39,458 nucleotides of DNA from Gammaproteobacteria bacterium (GCA_022340485.1 JAJDNX010000054.1:1-39458), one strand, 5' to 3'; positions 1 to 8,188 are shown, counted from the stretch's first letter. Program-made: numbers and translations. The notes: generated by a model not told the origin, from the letters alone.

Positions 1-28
1 TCCAGATCAAGACTGCCTCGACAAAACA

Positions 29-859
29 CTAGGTTTTATCCTCCTTCTCAATACGATCCAGCTCTGCATCCATTTCTGCATCGCTCATGGGCTTGTAGGA
101 TGCGGCGGGTGATTCAGCACTGTTGTCTGACAAATCGTCTCTCTGCTTGATAAACCAGCCAGAGAAATAGACGCCCATCTCAAACAAGAGCCAGACGGGT
201 ACAGCAAGCAGTGTCTGCGAAATGACATCCGGTGGTGTCAAAAGCATTCCAATGACAAAGGCAGCAACAATAATGTAGGGGCGCTTTGCACGTAAACCTT
301 CCTGTGTGGCCATACCTGTCCACACCAGCAATACAGTAAGCACCGGCACCTCGAATGCGGCACCAAAAGCGAAAAACAGTGTCAGAACAAAATCCAGGTA
401 TCTGCTGATATCTGTCATCACTGCGACGCCTTCTGGTGCAGTGCCTGTAAAAAATGCGAACACCAGAGGAAATACTACAAAATAGGCAAATGCCGCACCG
501 GCATAAAACAGCGCAGTACTTGAAACGAGCAATGGAAATGCCAATCGCCGCTCATGCTTGTACAGACCGGGGGCTACAAAGGACCAGAGCTGGTACAGCA
601 CGTAGGGTATCGAGATAAACAGCGCCAGGAACAGTGTTAACTTGAAGGGTATTAGAAAGGGCGACGCCACTTCAATGGCAATCATGCTGCTATTATCCGG
701 CATGTGTGCCATCAAGGGCCCGGATAACAGCGAAAACAGGGTATTTGAAAACGGCAGCAGCGCAATAAATACCACACCGACCACCAGCACGACCCTCAAT
801 AATCGGTCACGCAGCTCAATAAGGTGATATATCAGTGGCTGTTCGGTTTCGTCTGACAC
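29..859 (-). CDS. tatC: Sec-independent protein translocase TatC
   Basis: TatC is the multi-spanning inner-membrane receptor that, with TatB, binds twin-arginine signal peptides of folded exported proteins. The 276-residue product starts with the typical cytoplasmic stretch containing HLIELRDRLLR, followed by hydrophobic segments consistent with six membrane helices, and a charged cytoplasmic tail. The family is usually about 250 residues, so the tail is somewhat long. The start is a GTG, with an AGGA-type ribosome site 7 bases upstream. It is last in a tatA-tatB-tatC run, 12 bases after tatB. The identification is secure. Confidence 0.97.
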   Translation of the reverse strand: MSDETEQPLIYHLIELRDRLLRVVLVVGVVFIALLPFSNTLFSLLSGPLMAHMPDNSSMIAIEVASPFLIPFKLTLFLALFISIPYVLYQLWSFVAPGLYKHERRLAFPLLVSSTALFYAGAAFAYFVVFPLVFAFFTGTAPEGVAVMTDISRYLDFVLTLFFAFGAAFEVPVLTVLLVWTGMATQEGLRAKRPYIIVAAFVIGMLLTPPDVISQTLLAVPVWLLFEMGVYFSGWFIKQRDDLSDNSAESPAASYKPMSDAEMDAELDRIEKEDKT

Positions 860-871
860 TCAGAATCCTGA

Positions 872-1228
872 TTATTTGGCTGCATCATCCGAGTCCGCGG
901 TATTGGCAGGTTGGTCATTATTATCCTTTGATAGCCTTCTTGTTGAGGAACCCGCAGGATGACTCTCCTTTGCCGCCAGCGGTGCACCGGTAACTTCATC
1001 GATCAATTCTTCGAGTTCATGAACCGATGCCTGCTTTTTCAGGGCCTTCTTGAGTTCCTCCGCTGCAAGTTCCTGATCAATGTCTGCCTTAACAGAAGCG
1101 ACGAAGCCACGCATTTTGCCGACCCACAAACCGGCCGTTCGTGCAATTCTAGGCAATCTCTCCGGCCCCACTACCAGCAAGGTTATCACCAGAATAAAAA
1201 TGATTTCCCAGAATCCAATATCAAACAT
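872..1228 (-). CDS. tatB: Sec-independent protein translocase TatB
   Basis: TatB forms the substrate-receptor complex with TatC. The 118-residue product has the usual N-terminal membrane helix starting MFDIGFWEI, then the VGPERLP hinge, an amphipathic helix and a polar, low-complexity tail. A TTG two codons upstream (1234) is also in frame, but the ATG at 1228 is preferred because a GGAGG ribosome site (1236-1240) lies 7 bases before it. It sits between tatA and tatC on the same strand. Confidence 0.96.
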   Translation of the reverse strand: MFDIGFWEIIFILVITLLVVGPERLPRIARTAGLWVGKMRGFVASVKADIDQELAAEELKKALKKQASVHELEELIDEVTGAPLAAKESHPAGSSTRRLSKDNNDQPANTADSDDAAK

Positions 1229-1261
1229 GAGCAATCCTCCAGCAGAATGCCAGAGTTATAC

Positions 1262-1492
1262 CTACACCTTGTCCTTGTCGTGCCTGGTCACCTCGGCATC
1301 TATTACCCGCCCCTGATCCTTGTCATCCAGTGACTTCTTGTCATTTGCCTCTTCTTCGCCTTCGCGCATGGATTGCTTGAATCCCTTGATGGCACTACCC
1401 AGATCAGAACCAATATTCCGCAACCGCTTGGCACCAAACAGCACCAGGACGATAGCCAGAATAATCAATAATTGCCAAATACTTATACCCAT
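1262..1492 (-). CDS. tatA: Sec-independent protein translocase TatA
   Basis: TatA is the pore-forming subunit of the twin-arginine translocase. The 76-residue product has one N-terminal membrane helix ([18 protein letters not shown]), the [10 protein letters not shown] hinge and an amphipathic helix with the conserved FK pair (IKGFKQSM), then a charged tail. The lack of the acidic/proline hinge seen in TatB (GPERLP) separates the two paralogues. It lies 41 bases downstream of hisE and is probably co-transcribed with the his genes. Confidence 0.96.
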   Translation of the reverse strand: MGISIWQLLIILAIVLVLFGAKRLRNIGSDLGSAIKGFKQSMREGEEEANDKKSLDDKDQGRVIDAEVTRHDKDKV

Positions 1493-1533
1493 AACATTTC
1501 TCCATCTGTGCCCACACAGAAACTAAAATTACA

Positions 1534-1857
1534 CTAGGTTTTATTATTTCTTGCCGCCTTTTCTTCCAGGCCGGACAAGCCGAAACGTCGTTCCAGCTCT
1601 GACAAAACATCCTCTGGACCCAATCCACGCGCAGACAACATCACCAGCGTGTGGAACCACAAATCGGCGGTTTCATATACCAGCTGTGAATCGTCATTCT
1701 CTTTGGCTGCAATGACTGTTTCTGTCGCTTCTTCTCCAACCTTCTTGAGGATGGTATTCATGCCTTTTTCAAACAAGCCGGCCACATATGAAGATTCAGC
1801 ACTTGCTGATTTCCGCGACTCGATCACTGCGGCCAGTGTTTTTAATGTATCACTCAT
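1534..1857 (-). CDS. hisE: Phosphoribosyl-ATP pyrophosphatase HisE
   Basis: HisE hydrolyses phosphoribosyl-ATP to phosphoribosyl-AMP and pyrophosphate, the second step of histidine synthesis. The 107-residue product starting [16 protein letters not shown] contains the MazG-like core with [12 protein letters not shown] and [10 protein letters not shown], which carry the metal-binding acidic residues. The frame stays open upstream to 1887, but the ATG at 1857 fits the family start and length. HisE and HisI are separate proteins here, unlike the fused HisIE of E. coli. hisI lies 16 bases upstream. Confidence 0.95.
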   Translation of the reverse strand: MSDTLKTLAAVIESRKSASAESSYVAGLFEKGMNTILKKVGEEATETVIAAKENDDSQLVYETADLWFHTLVMLSARGLGPEDVLSELERRFGLSGLEEKAARNNKT

Positions 1858-1873
1858 TATTACAGCTTCGTTA

Positions 1874-2281
1874 TCAGCTATTACCATATATTGAAGCAGG
1901 GTCTTTCAGCACCGGTTCAACCGTCACCCAGCAGCCATCTTCAAGACGTTGATAGAAACAGCTGCGCCTACCGGTGTGACAAGCGATGCCACCCCGTTGT
2001 TCAACCTGCAGCATCACAACATCATTATCACAGTCCAGGCGGATTTCACGGACAATCTGCTGGTGACCGGATTCTTCACCCTTGTGCCAGAGTTTACTTC
2101 GGGAGCGTGACCAGTAGACGGCTTTGCCGTACCGTGCAGTCAACATTAGTGCTTCACGGTTCATCCATGCCAGCATCAGAATCTTGCCGTCAGCGGCATC
2201 CTGCGCAATCACCGGCACCAGACCATCAACGGTCCATTTGACTGCATCCAGCCACGCCTCGCTATTCATCGATGCTCGCAT
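1874..2281 (-). CDS. hisI: Phosphoribosyl-AMP cyclohydrolase HisI
   Basis: HisI opens the purine ring of phosphoribosyl-AMP, the third step of histidine synthesis, using zinc. The 135-residue product shows [28 protein letters not shown] and the metal-ligand stretch [12 protein letters not shown] followed by [11 protein letters not shown], which hold the conserved cysteines and histidine. Two starts are possible, ATG at 2281 or ATG at 2269. An AGGA lies 1 base before the first and about 12 before the second, so neither is clearly favoured. The gene is within the hisBHAFIE run. Confidence 0.95.
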   Translation of the reverse strand: MRASMNSEAWLDAVKWTVDGLVPVIAQDAADGKILMLAWMNREALMLTARYGKAVYWSRSRSKLWHKGEESGHQQIVREIRLDCDNDVVMLQVEQRGGIACHTGRRSCFYQRLEDGCWVTVEPVLKDPASIYGNS

Positions 2282-2314
2282 TCCTGTAGGTCACTATCAG
2301 GGTTCGTAACCTTG

Positions 2315-3088
2315 CTACAATCTCACCTCGATACCCCGGTCCGCCATATAACGTTTGGCTTCGCCAATACTGTACTCGCCGAAATGAAATATACTGGCAG
2401 CCAGTACCGCATCGGCCTTACCATCGATAATGCCTTCCACAAGGTGATCCAGTGTCCCAACGCCGCCCGAAGCAATGACAGGAACACTTACCGCGTCACT
2501 GATGGCGCGCGTCAAGGCGATATCAAACCCATCGCGGGTACCATCTCGATCCATGCTCGTCAGGAGTATTTCACCTGCACCTAGCGCAACCATACGTTGT
2601 GCCCACTCAAGCGCATCAATTCCGGTGGGTTTGCGACCACCGTGGGTAAAGATTTCCCAGCATGGTTTTTCGTCATTGCGACTAACACGCTTGGCATCAA
2701 TGGCAACAACGATACACTGTGAGCCAAAACGGTCTGCCGCCTGTTTCACGAACTCTGGATCGAACACTGCCGCAGTATTGATGCCCACTTTATCTGCGCC
2801 AGCATTCAGCATACGCTGGATATCAGCAACCTCACGAATCCCGCCGCCAACCGTGAGTGGTATAAAGACCTCGCCAGCAACCTGTTCAACGACATGTATC
2901 ATGGTCTCGCGTTGATCAGAGCTAGCAGTAATGTCCAGGAAGGTCAGTTCATCAGCACCTTCCATGTCATAACGCCGGGCGACTTCAACCGGGTCTCCCG
3001 CATCCCGGATATCGACAAACTTTACCCCCTTGACTACCCGGCCGGCATCGACGTCCATACAGGGAATTATGCGTTTTGCTAGCCCCAT
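2315..3088 (-). CDS. hisF: Imidazole glycerol phosphate synthase subunit HisF
   Basis: HisF is the cyclase subunit that uses ammonia from HisH to make imidazole glycerol phosphate and AICAR. The 257-residue (beta/alpha)8 barrel begins [20 protein letters not shown], with the catalytic aspartates at D12 and in the VVAIDAKRV strand, and phosphate-binding GGGI and ASGGVG loops. hisA lies 9 bases upstream, and the usual hisA-hisF order is kept. Length and motifs are normal. Confidence 0.97.
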   Translation of the reverse strand: MGLAKRIIPCMDVDAGRVVKGVKFVDIRDAGDPVEVARRYDMEGADELTFLDITASSDQRETMIHVVEQVAGEVFIPLTVGGGIREVADIQRMLNAGADKVGINTAAVFDPEFVKQAADRFGSQCIVVAIDAKRVSRNDEKPCWEIFTHGGRKPTGIDALEWAQRMVALGAGEILLTSMDRDGTRDGFDIALTRAISDAVSVPVIASGGVGTLDHLVEGIIDGKADAVLAASIFHFGEYSIGEAKRYMADRGIEVRL

Positions 3089-3097
3089 AGTTCGGTC

Positions 3098-3847
3098 TCA
3101 GCTTGCCTCATTACCGCACAGTTGATCTGCCAGTTGCTGTGCAGCAGCGAGGTCCAGTGTTCCTTCATATATTGCTCGGCCGGTTATTGCACCCATGATG
3201 CCTTCTTCGGCAACCGCACATAATGCCCGTATATCATCGATATTGGTTATCCCACCGGATGCGATAACCGGGATATGAATCGCCTGAGCCAGCGCCACTG
3301 TTGAATCGACATTAACGCCACTCATCATGCCATCACGACCAATGTCTGTGAACACAATGGCTTCCACCCCATCCTGTTCAAAGCGCTGTGCCATATCGAT
3401 AACAGAGTGATGAGACAGCTTGGACCAGCCTTCTATTGCCACCTTGCCATCTTTAGCATCGAGTCCCACAATGATGTGTCCGGGAAACTCGAGACACAGG
3501 TCATTGACAAAGTGTGGCGCCCTGACAGCCTTGGTACCGATTATGACGTACTGCACACCGGCATCGAGATAGGTCTGTACCGTTTCCTCGTCGCGTATGC
3601 CGCCCCCCACCTGGATTGGAAGTTCTGGAAAGGCTTCCGCAACCGCCTTGATCGCAGCTGCATTGACCGGTGTACCTGCAAAGGCACCGTTCAGATCGAC
3701 CATGTGTAAACGGCGTGCACCCGCCCCCACCCAGCGTTGTGCCACTTCAACAGGGTCATCACTAAAAACAGTCTCATCTTCCATACGACCCTGCCGCAGA
3801 CGCACGCACTTGCCATCCTTGAGATCTATCGCGGGTATCAACAACAT
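3098..3847 (-). CDS. hisA: ProFAR isomerase HisA
   Basis: HisA catalyses the Amadori rearrangement of 5'ProFAR to PRFAR in histidine synthesis. The 249-residue barrel starts [17 protein letters not shown] with catalytic D8. The paired half-barrel phosphate motifs are [10 protein letters not shown] and IASGGITN, and the second acidic residue lies in TDIGRDGM. It is separated from hisH by 3 bases and from hisF by 9, so translation is probably coupled. Confidence 0.97.
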   Translation of the reverse strand: MLLIPAIDLKDGKCVRLRQGRMEDETVFSDDPVEVAQRWVGAGARRLHMVDLNGAFAGTPVNAAAIKAVAEAFPELPIQVGGGIRDEETVQTYLDAGVQYVIIGTKAVRAPHFVNDLCLEFPGHIIVGLDAKDGKVAIEGWSKLSHHSVIDMAQRFEQDGVEAIVFTDIGRDGMMSGVNVDSTVALAQAIHIPVIASGGITNIDDIRALCAVAEEGIMGAITGRAIYEGTLDLAAAQQLADQLCGNEAS

Positions 3848-3850
3848 CTT

Positions 3851-4498
3851 TCAGATATCTCCATTCCAATGAACAAAATTTGACAGAAGCTGCAGGCCTG
3901 CGTGCTGGCTCTTCTCCGGGTGAAACTGGACGGCGAAGATATTCTCGTGTGCAAGCACAGATGCGAAATCAATACCGTATGGCGTTACAGCTGCAATATC
4001 CGTCACCCTCTCAGGCACTGCATAATAGCTATGTACGAAATAAAAACGACTGCCAGCAGGAATATCTGTCCACATGGAATGACTGCACTGTTGGTGCACC
4101 TGGTTCCAGCCCATATGTGGTATCTTCAGTCGGGAACCCTCGGCACCCTCCTGTAACTCTTCGGGGAAACGCACAACCTTCCCGGGAATGATACCGAGGC
4201 ATTCTGTTCCCTGGTTTTCCTCACTGATATTCAGCAATGCCTGCATACCCAGGCAGACCCCCAGTAACGGTTTTGTCGCAGCTGCCTGCAGCACCACTTC
4301 GTTCAGCCCACTGCGCATGAGTTCCGCCATACAGTCCCGAATTGCACCAACACCCGGGAACACCACCCTGTCGGCCGCAAGAATTTGTGCAGGCTGGCTG
4401 CTGACGATAACGCGCTCCTTGCTGGCAACATGTTCCAGTGCCTTAGCAATGGAATGCAGGTTGCCCATGCCATAATCAATAATCGCGATAGATGTCAT
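3851..4498 (-). CDS. hisH: Imidazole glycerol phosphate synthase amidotransferase HisH
   Basis: HisH is the class I glutaminase that feeds ammonia to HisF. The 215-residue product contains the nucleophile motif LLGVCLGMQAL, the oxyanion-side FPGVGA near the N-terminus, and the His-Glu pair in VQFHPEKSQ near the C-terminus. These are the three catalytic sites expected. It lies 52 bases downstream of hisB, and that gap holds an imperfect hairpin (4515-4540). Confidence 0.96.
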   Translation of the reverse strand: MTSIAIIDYGMGNLHSIAKALEHVASKERVIVSSQPAQILAADRVVFPGVGAIRDCMAELMRSGLNEVVLQAAATKPLLGVCLGMQALLNISEENQGTECLGIIPGKVVRFPEELQEGAEGSRLKIPHMGWNQVHQQCSHSMWTDIPAGSRFYFVHSYYAVPERVTDIAAVTPYGIDFASVLAHENIFAVQFHPEKSQHAGLQLLSNFVHWNGDI

Positions 4499-4514
4499 AG
4501 TGAACCACGTGCGT

Positions 4515-4540
4515 TAATCAGCTGCGACGCAGCGTGATTA
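4515..4540. repeat. Imperfect inverted repeat between hisB and hisH
   Basis: The arms TAATCAGCTGCG and CGCAGCGTGATTA pair over their full length with one bulged base and a very small loop. The repeat lies wholly in the 52-base gap between the hisB stop and the hisH start. No T-run follows it on either strand, so it does not look like an intrinsic terminator. It could be an mRNA-stabilising or processing hairpin within the his transcript. I did not see another copy in this window. Confidence 0.6.
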
Positions 4541-4550
4541 TCGGCTTTGT

Positions 4551-5144
4551 TTAAAGGCTTCCCTTGGTCGAAGGCAACTGATTGCCCAATGCTGCATCGG
4601 CTTCAAGCGCCATGCGCATGGCACGTCCAAATGCCTTGAAGATCGTCTCCGCAATGTGATGGGCATTGTCACCCCGCAAACTGTCAATGTGCAATGTGAC
4701 TGAAGCGTGATTGCAGAATCCCTGAAAAAACTCGTGCAACAGGTCCACATCAAAATCACCAATGCGTGCACGAGGATACACGGCATGGTATTGAAGCCCT
4801 GGACGCCCGGAGAAATCGATAACAACACGCGACAATGCCTCGTCTAGCGGCACATAGGCATGCCCGTAACGACGAATACCACGCTTGTCAGCCAGGGCCT
4901 TGGCAACTGCCTGTCCAAGTGTAATACCGATATCTTCTACCGTGTGGTGACTGTCTATATGCAGGTCACCTTGCGCCTTGATTTCAATATCCAGCAGCCC
5001 ATGACGTGCTACCTGCTCGAGCATGTGCTCAAGAAAAGGCAGCCCGGTGTCTAAATTGACAATTCCAGAGCCATCAAGGTTTACAGATACACTGATTTGT
5101 GTCTCCAGTGTATCGCGGCTAACGCGTGCCTGTCGCTGCGACAT
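4551..5144 (-). CDS. hisB: Imidazoleglycerol-phosphate dehydratase HisB (monofunctional)
   Basis: This enzyme dehydrates imidazole glycerol phosphate to imidazole acetol phosphate. The product from the ATG at 5144 is 197 residues and has the paired metal-binding motifs [14 protein letters not shown] and [18 protein letters not shown], plus GLPFLEHML. It covers only the dehydratase domain. The histidinol-phosphatase half found in E. coli HisB is absent, so a separate phosphatase must be encoded elsewhere. The frame is open to 5195, but those 17 residues are unlike the family. Confidence 0.96.
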   Translation of the reverse strand: MSQRQARVSRDTLETQISVSVNLDGSGIVNLDTGLPFLEHMLEQVARHGLLDIEIKAQGDLHIDSHHTVEDIGITLGQAVAKALADKRGIRRYGHAYVPLDEALSRVVIDFSGRPGLQYHAVYPRARIGDFDVDLLHEFFQGFCNHASVTLHIDSLRGDNAHHIAETIFKAFGRAMRMALEADAALGNQLPSTKGSL

Positions 5145-5186
5145 ATTAAATTTCCATAAATTACATCCAGTTACCTGAATTTTACG

Positions 5187-5211
5187 CCTGTTCAATATCT
5201 ATATTAACAGG
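5187..5211. repeat. Bulged inverted repeat directly after the dtd stop
   Basis: CCTGTTCAATAT and ATATTAACAGG form an 11-bp stem with one bulged C and a two-base centre. The repeat abuts the dtd stop codon and lies 43 bases before the hisB start, inside the minus-strand transcript. No U-tract follows on the minus strand. It may stabilise the dtd 3' end, act as a processing site, or be an operator for transcription starting before hisB. Confidence 0.55.
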
Positions 5212-5661
5212 TTACTGCCGCGGATTAACCTGCAACCAGAAAGTAACCGGCCCATCATTTACCAACGATACCTGCATATCCTCACCAAACCGACCACTCG
5301 CAACCGGTAGTGGCTGTAACTGTGCCTGAGCAAGCATATAGGAAAACAACTGCTCACCCACCACAGGGCTGGCAGCCGTAGAAAAACCGGGGCGCATGCC
5401 GCTACTGGTGTCGGCCGCAAGTGTGAACTGCGGCACCAGCAGCAATTCTCCACCTGTCTGCTTAACATTCAGGTTCATCCTGCCTTTGGCATCCGCGAAC
5501 ACCCGGTAACCGAGCAATCGCTCCAGCAAACGGTCCGCTGTCGCTTCATCATCGTCATGTTGTACCCCGATCAGTACCAGCAAACCCGCACCAATTGCCG
5601 CAACACATTCGTCAGCAATTTCAACCTGCGCCTGTCGCACACGCTGTAACAGTGCAATCAA
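5212..5661 (-). CDS. dtd: D-aminoacyl-tRNA deacylase
   Basis: Dtd removes D-amino acids wrongly attached to tRNA. From a TTG at 5661 the product is 149 residues (family about 145) and begins with [13 protein letters not shown] after the start, as expected. The catalytic-site motif is [12 protein letters not shown], and the Gly-cis-Pro motif lies in the VNDGPVTFW region. The frame stays open upstream, but that part runs through pip and is unlike Dtd. The TTG overlaps the pip stop as TTGA, which suggests translational coupling. The start is inferred from protein alignment, not from a strong ribosome site. Confidence 0.93.
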   Translation of the reverse strand: MIALLQRVRQAQVEIADECVAAIGAGLLVLIGVQHDDDEATADRLLERLLGYRVFADAKGRMNLNVKQTGGELLLVPQFTLAADTSSGMRPGFSTAASPVVGEQLFSYMLAQAQLQPLPVASGRFGEDMQVSLVNDGPVTFWLQVNPRQ

Positions 5662-6608
5662 CGGAAACGCCTCGCAAACTGTTCGGTAGCAGTCACCAGG
5701 GCATCGACAATCCCCGGCTCTGTTGCCGAATGACCAGCATCCTGAATAATCTCCAGGCGCGATTGTGGCCACGCCTGATGCAACAGCCATGCCTGTTCAA
5801 GCGGGCAAACCACATCATAGCGCCCATGTATGATAATACCGGGAATCCCATTTAAACGAGACACGTTTGCCAGTATCTGGTTGGGCTGCAGGAAACTGTC
5901 ATTCATGAAATAGTGGCACTCGATCCGCGCCAAGCTCAATGCTGTTTTGGGGTTCCCAAAATGATCGACAACCGCCGCTTTGGGCAACAGGGTCGATGCG
6001 CGTCCTTCCCACAGAGACCAGGCCTTAGCAGCCGACATCATAGCGATCTCGTCATCGCCGATCAGCCGGCGGTAATAGGCACTGACCATATCGCCTCGTT
6101 CGGATTCCGGTATCGGCTGGATAAAATCCTGCCACTGGTCCGGCAATAGGCAGCTTGCCCCATCCTGGTAAAACCACTGTATATCCCTGGATCGACAGAG
6201 AAATATGCCACGCAGAATCAGGCCCAGAACCTTTTCAGGGTGTGTCTCGGCATATACCAGACCGAGGGTTGATCCCCATGAACCACCGAAAACCACCCAC
6301 CGATCGATACCCAGCACTGCACGGATAATCTCCATATCCGAAACCAGAGCCTGTGTAGTATTACCCTGCAAGGAAGCATGTGGCGCAGATTGCCCGCAAC
6401 CACGCTGATCAAACAGCACGATCCGGTAAATCTCCGGATTAAAGAATTGCCTGTGGTACCTTTCACAGGCAGCACCAGGGCCACCGTGTACAAATATGAC
6501 GGGGAGCCCATCTGCCCTGCCGCATTCCTCGACGTACAGATCATGTCCGTCTGATACGGATAGCCTGTGTACCTTATAGGGTTCTACAAACGGAAATAGC
6601 TGTTGCAT
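5658..6608 (-). CDS. pip: Proline iminopeptidase
   Basis: This alpha/beta-hydrolase (family S33) removes N-terminal proline from peptides. The roughly 316-residue product shows VHGGPGA (oxyanion hole), DQRGCGQS, the nucleophile elbow GGSWGST, the acid residue in HGRYDVVCP, and the catalytic histidine in [11 protein letters not shown] prefer the ATG at 6608 ([11 protein letters not shown]) over the ATG at 6620, but the choice is not firm. The 3' end overlaps the dtd start. A hairpin that probably terminates the upstream dsrE2 transcript lies between 6649 and 6672. Confidence 0.93.
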   Translation of the reverse strand: MQQLFPFVEPYKVHRLSVSDGHDLYVEECGRADGLPVIFVHGGPGAACERYHRQFFNPEIYRIVLFDQRGCGQSAPHASLQGNTTQALVSDMEIIRAVLGIDRWVVFGGSWGSTLGLVYAETHPEKVLGLILRGIFLCRSRDIQWFYQDGASCLLPDQWQDFIQPIPESERGDMVSAYYRRLIGDDEIAMMSAAKAWSLWEGRASTLLPKAAVVDHFGNPKTALSLARIECHYFMNDSFLQPNQILANVSRLNGIPGIIIHGRYDVVCPLEQAWLLHQAWPQSRLEIIQDAGHSATEPGIVDALVTATEQFARRFR

Positions 6609-6648
6609 ACACCTGTACATTAACCATGCTTGCCAGATAACAAATGCA

Positions 6649-6672
6649 AAGGGCGTGCAATCGCACGCCCTT
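6649..6672 (-). terminator. Probable intrinsic terminator of the dsrE2 transcript
   Basis: AAGGGCGTGC and GCACGCCCTT form a perfect 10-bp stem with a 4-base loop. Read on the minus strand, the stem is followed by a T-rich stretch (TTTGCATTTG), so it is a moderate rho-independent terminator. It lies about 70 bases past the dsrE2 stop and about 40 before the pip start, and would separate the two transcripts. Confidence 0.7.
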
Positions 6673-6683
6673 CATCTGTCGCA

Positions 6684-6714
6684 GACTAACCCTGATACGG
6701 GTTCGTCATTTTTT
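6684..6714 (+). terminator. Hairpin plus T6 facing the plus strand
   Basis: GACTAACCC and GGGTTCGTC pair at 8 of 9 positions around a 6-base loop (6684-6707). On the plus strand they are followed at once by A and then six T residues (6709-6714). This is the form of an intrinsic terminator for a plus-strand transcript, yet the nearest genes on both sides, pip and dsrE2, are on the minus strand. It may end antisense transcription or a small plus-strand RNA. No such RNA can be shown from sequence alone. Confidence 0.5.
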
Positions 6715-6730
6715 CTGAAACAGCCAGAGA

Positions 6731-6758
6731 GTATGCCTGTTTATATGAACAGACATAC
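6731..6758. repeat. Inverted repeat over the dsrE2 stop codon
   Basis: GTATGCCTGTT and AACAGACATAC pair at 10 of 11 positions around the 6-base loop TATATG. The repeat covers the last five codons of dsrE2, its TAA stop (6741-6743) and 10 bases beyond. In the mRNA it would fold the stop codon into a stem-loop. Together with the hairpins at 6684 and 6649 it makes three stem-loops within 110 bases. Confidence 0.55.
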
Positions 6759-7352
6759 ATCTGACTTCTGTGCAACAGGGAGGAATGAGGTTGCCCCGAC
6801 AAAGTCGGTGACTTCCGGTATAAACTCACTGGCATCGAAGCCGAACACGTCTACAGTCATTTGACAAGCAACCATTTTCACTTCAGCTTCCAGGCAAAGA
6901 CTGCGCAGCTCCTCTACAGTAGCCACACCCTTGTTCTTGAATGTCTTCTTCATCAGCCCAGTGGCAACATTCTCAAACCCCGGCACACCCGCCATTAGCA
7001 AGTTTGGCATCGGCCAGTCGAATTCCTGGAACCACTTCGGACCAAACGGCATCTTCATCGGCATCGCCGGATTACCAAGTGGACTGACCTTGGCATCAAG
7101 ATCTTTTTTCAGTAACAGCAGACCATAGAAGGTAAAGAACACTTCCACTTCCCAGCCTAGTGCGGCAGCAGTGGATGCCAGGATAAAGGGTGGGTATGCC
7201 CAGTCCAGTGTTCCCTTGGTAGCGATAATGGACATGGTAGGTGTTTTGGACGCTTCAATCTTTTCTAGCTTGGCGGGTAGTAATTCGTCCAGCTTTTTGT
7301 CCAACCAGGCATCCAGTTGTGCATTGCTTGGAGTGTTATCTGTAGTTGACAT
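6741..7352 (-). CDS. DsrE2-like DsrE/DsrF-family protein
   Basis: The 203-residue product resembles DsrE2-type proteins of the DsrE/F/H family, which in sulfur-oxidising bacteria carry or pass on cysteine-bound sulfane sulfur. It shows a charged N-terminal helix (about 1-36), the Rossmann-like core from SIIATKGTLDWAYPP, a hydrophobic stretch around 58-80, and the signature cysteines C153 and C163 in LCLEAEVKMVACQMT. A third cysteine, C200, is near the end. A GAGGAG ribosome site precedes the ATG. The rhodanese gene lies 203 bases upstream on the same strand. Cargo and partner are inferred from family and context. Confidence 0.85.
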   Translation of the reverse strand: MSTTDNTPSNAQLDAWLDKKLDELLPAKLEKIEASKTPTMSIIATKGTLDWAYPPFILASTAAALGWEVEVFFTFYGLLLLKKDLDAKVSPLGNPAMPMKMPFGPKWFQEFDWPMPNLLMAGVPGFENVATGLMKKTFKNKGVATVEELRSLCLEAEVKMVACQMTVDVFGFDASEFIPEVTDFVGATSFLPVAQKSDVCLFI

Positions 7353-7520
7353 AAGTTGTACTCCTCAAAGGCCACTCCGCAACACCAATAAGATGTGCTG
7401 GAATGACTTGATTAAGAACAGGTTATAAGCCCTGTGTTGCATTCAACCTCACGTTGTAACCAAGGTTATTTACATACCCATGATCCATATGATTGGGTTT
7501 GTTATTTATATGAACCTATT

Positions 7521-7549
7521 AGTATATTTGCCTATTCTACTACGGTCAA
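7521..7549 (-). promoter_or_regulatory. Sigma-70-type promoter for dsrE2
   Basis: On the minus strand TTGACC (7549-7544) is followed after 17 bases by TATACT (7526-7521), close to the consensus at both boxes. Transcription would start near 7514 and leave a leader of about 160 bases before the dsrE2 ATG. The -35 box begins 6 bases after the rhodanese stop, so dsrE2 can be expressed independently of that gene. The leader is AT-rich and I found no riboswitch fold I recognise in it. Confidence 0.55.
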
Positions 7550-7555
7550 TTTATG

Positions 7556-7981
7556 TCAGCACTGCTCCCAAGGTAAGCCATGAAAACGCCAGCCACCCCG
7601 TGTCGAACGATGGTGGCTATCGTCTAGTTCCCCTTCAAAACCCTCGGACACATTGTATACCTCAATGAATTCCTTACTTATTAATAACTTACCTGCCTCA
7701 AGCGAGCGTTTTCCGCTGCGGCAGATCAGTACCACCGGTGCATCACTGCCGTGATTGTCCATACCGACACCACCGAGCATAACCTTGCGTACCTCTGTGA
7801 CAAAATTAGGATTTACGATCCAGTCCGGCTCATCTATCCAGGGTACATGAATACTTCCGCAAGGGTGCCCTACAAACAGGTACTCCATACTGGAACGAAC
7901 ATCGATCAAAACAGCGCGCTGGTTTTCCTGGATAAAGCTCCATGCCTCTGTGGGTGATAATGACTGAACTTTGATGACCAT
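7556..7981 (-). CDS. Rhodanese-like sulfurtransferase
   Basis: The 141-residue product is a single rhodanese domain. It begins MVIKVQSLSPTEAW, carries the CH2A-type stretch VLIDVRSSMEYLFVGHP with GSIHVPW, and the active-site loop CRSGKRS with the persulfide-forming C87. It ends in a second cysteine, C141. The loop composition fits thiosulfate or persulfide sulfurtransferases. The frame is open to 8047, but the ATG at 7981 has a GGAG ribosome site and matches the domain edge. dsrE2 lies downstream on the same strand, which recalls the rhd-tusA-dsrE2 clusters of sulfur oxidisers. No tusA is present here. Confidence 0.9.
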   Translation of the reverse strand: MVIKVQSLSPTEAWSFIQENQRAVLIDVRSSMEYLFVGHPCGSIHVPWIDEPDWIVNPNFVTEVRKVMLGGVGMDNHGSDAPVVLICRSGKRSLEAGKLLISKEFIEVYNVSEGFEGELDDSHHRSTRGGWRFHGLPWEQC

Positions 7982-8188
7982 GTAGAAATCTCCAGCTGCA
8001 CAGACAGCTTTAGATTGCATTCTGTAACTAACCGGCCAACTAGGCAAACATCTGTATAGATGAAACTAAACTTAGACTATCGGTTAGAGGGATGTGAAGA
8101 TATGCTGAACTTTTGGTTGATTGCGAGCTACACCAGTGTGTATTCATGATAGCGATCCCCTGATATAACACAACCGCCCTGCAATTGA

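Noticed and set aside
27-1544. Shared 14-base sequence over the stop codons of tatC and hisE (26-39 and 1531-1544)
   Set aside because: A few 14-base repeats are expected by chance in 39 kb, and both genes happen to end in Lys-Thr-stop. I see no wider similarity.
5145-5195. 17-residue extension of HisB
   Set aside because: It reads through the hairpin-side intergenic sequence and does not resemble HisB; the ATG at 5144 fits the family.
5662-5790. 43-residue extension of Dtd
   Set aside because: It lies within pip on the same strand in another frame and has no Dtd similarity.
6684-6714. Terminator of pip or dsrE2
   Set aside because: Its T-tract is on the plus strand, whereas both genes are on the minus strand, so it cannot serve them in the usual way.
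7353-7555. Relic of tusA between the rhodanese and dsrE2 genes
   Set aside because: No frame in the gap shows a CPxP motif or TusA-like length; the gap is AT-rich and promoter-like.
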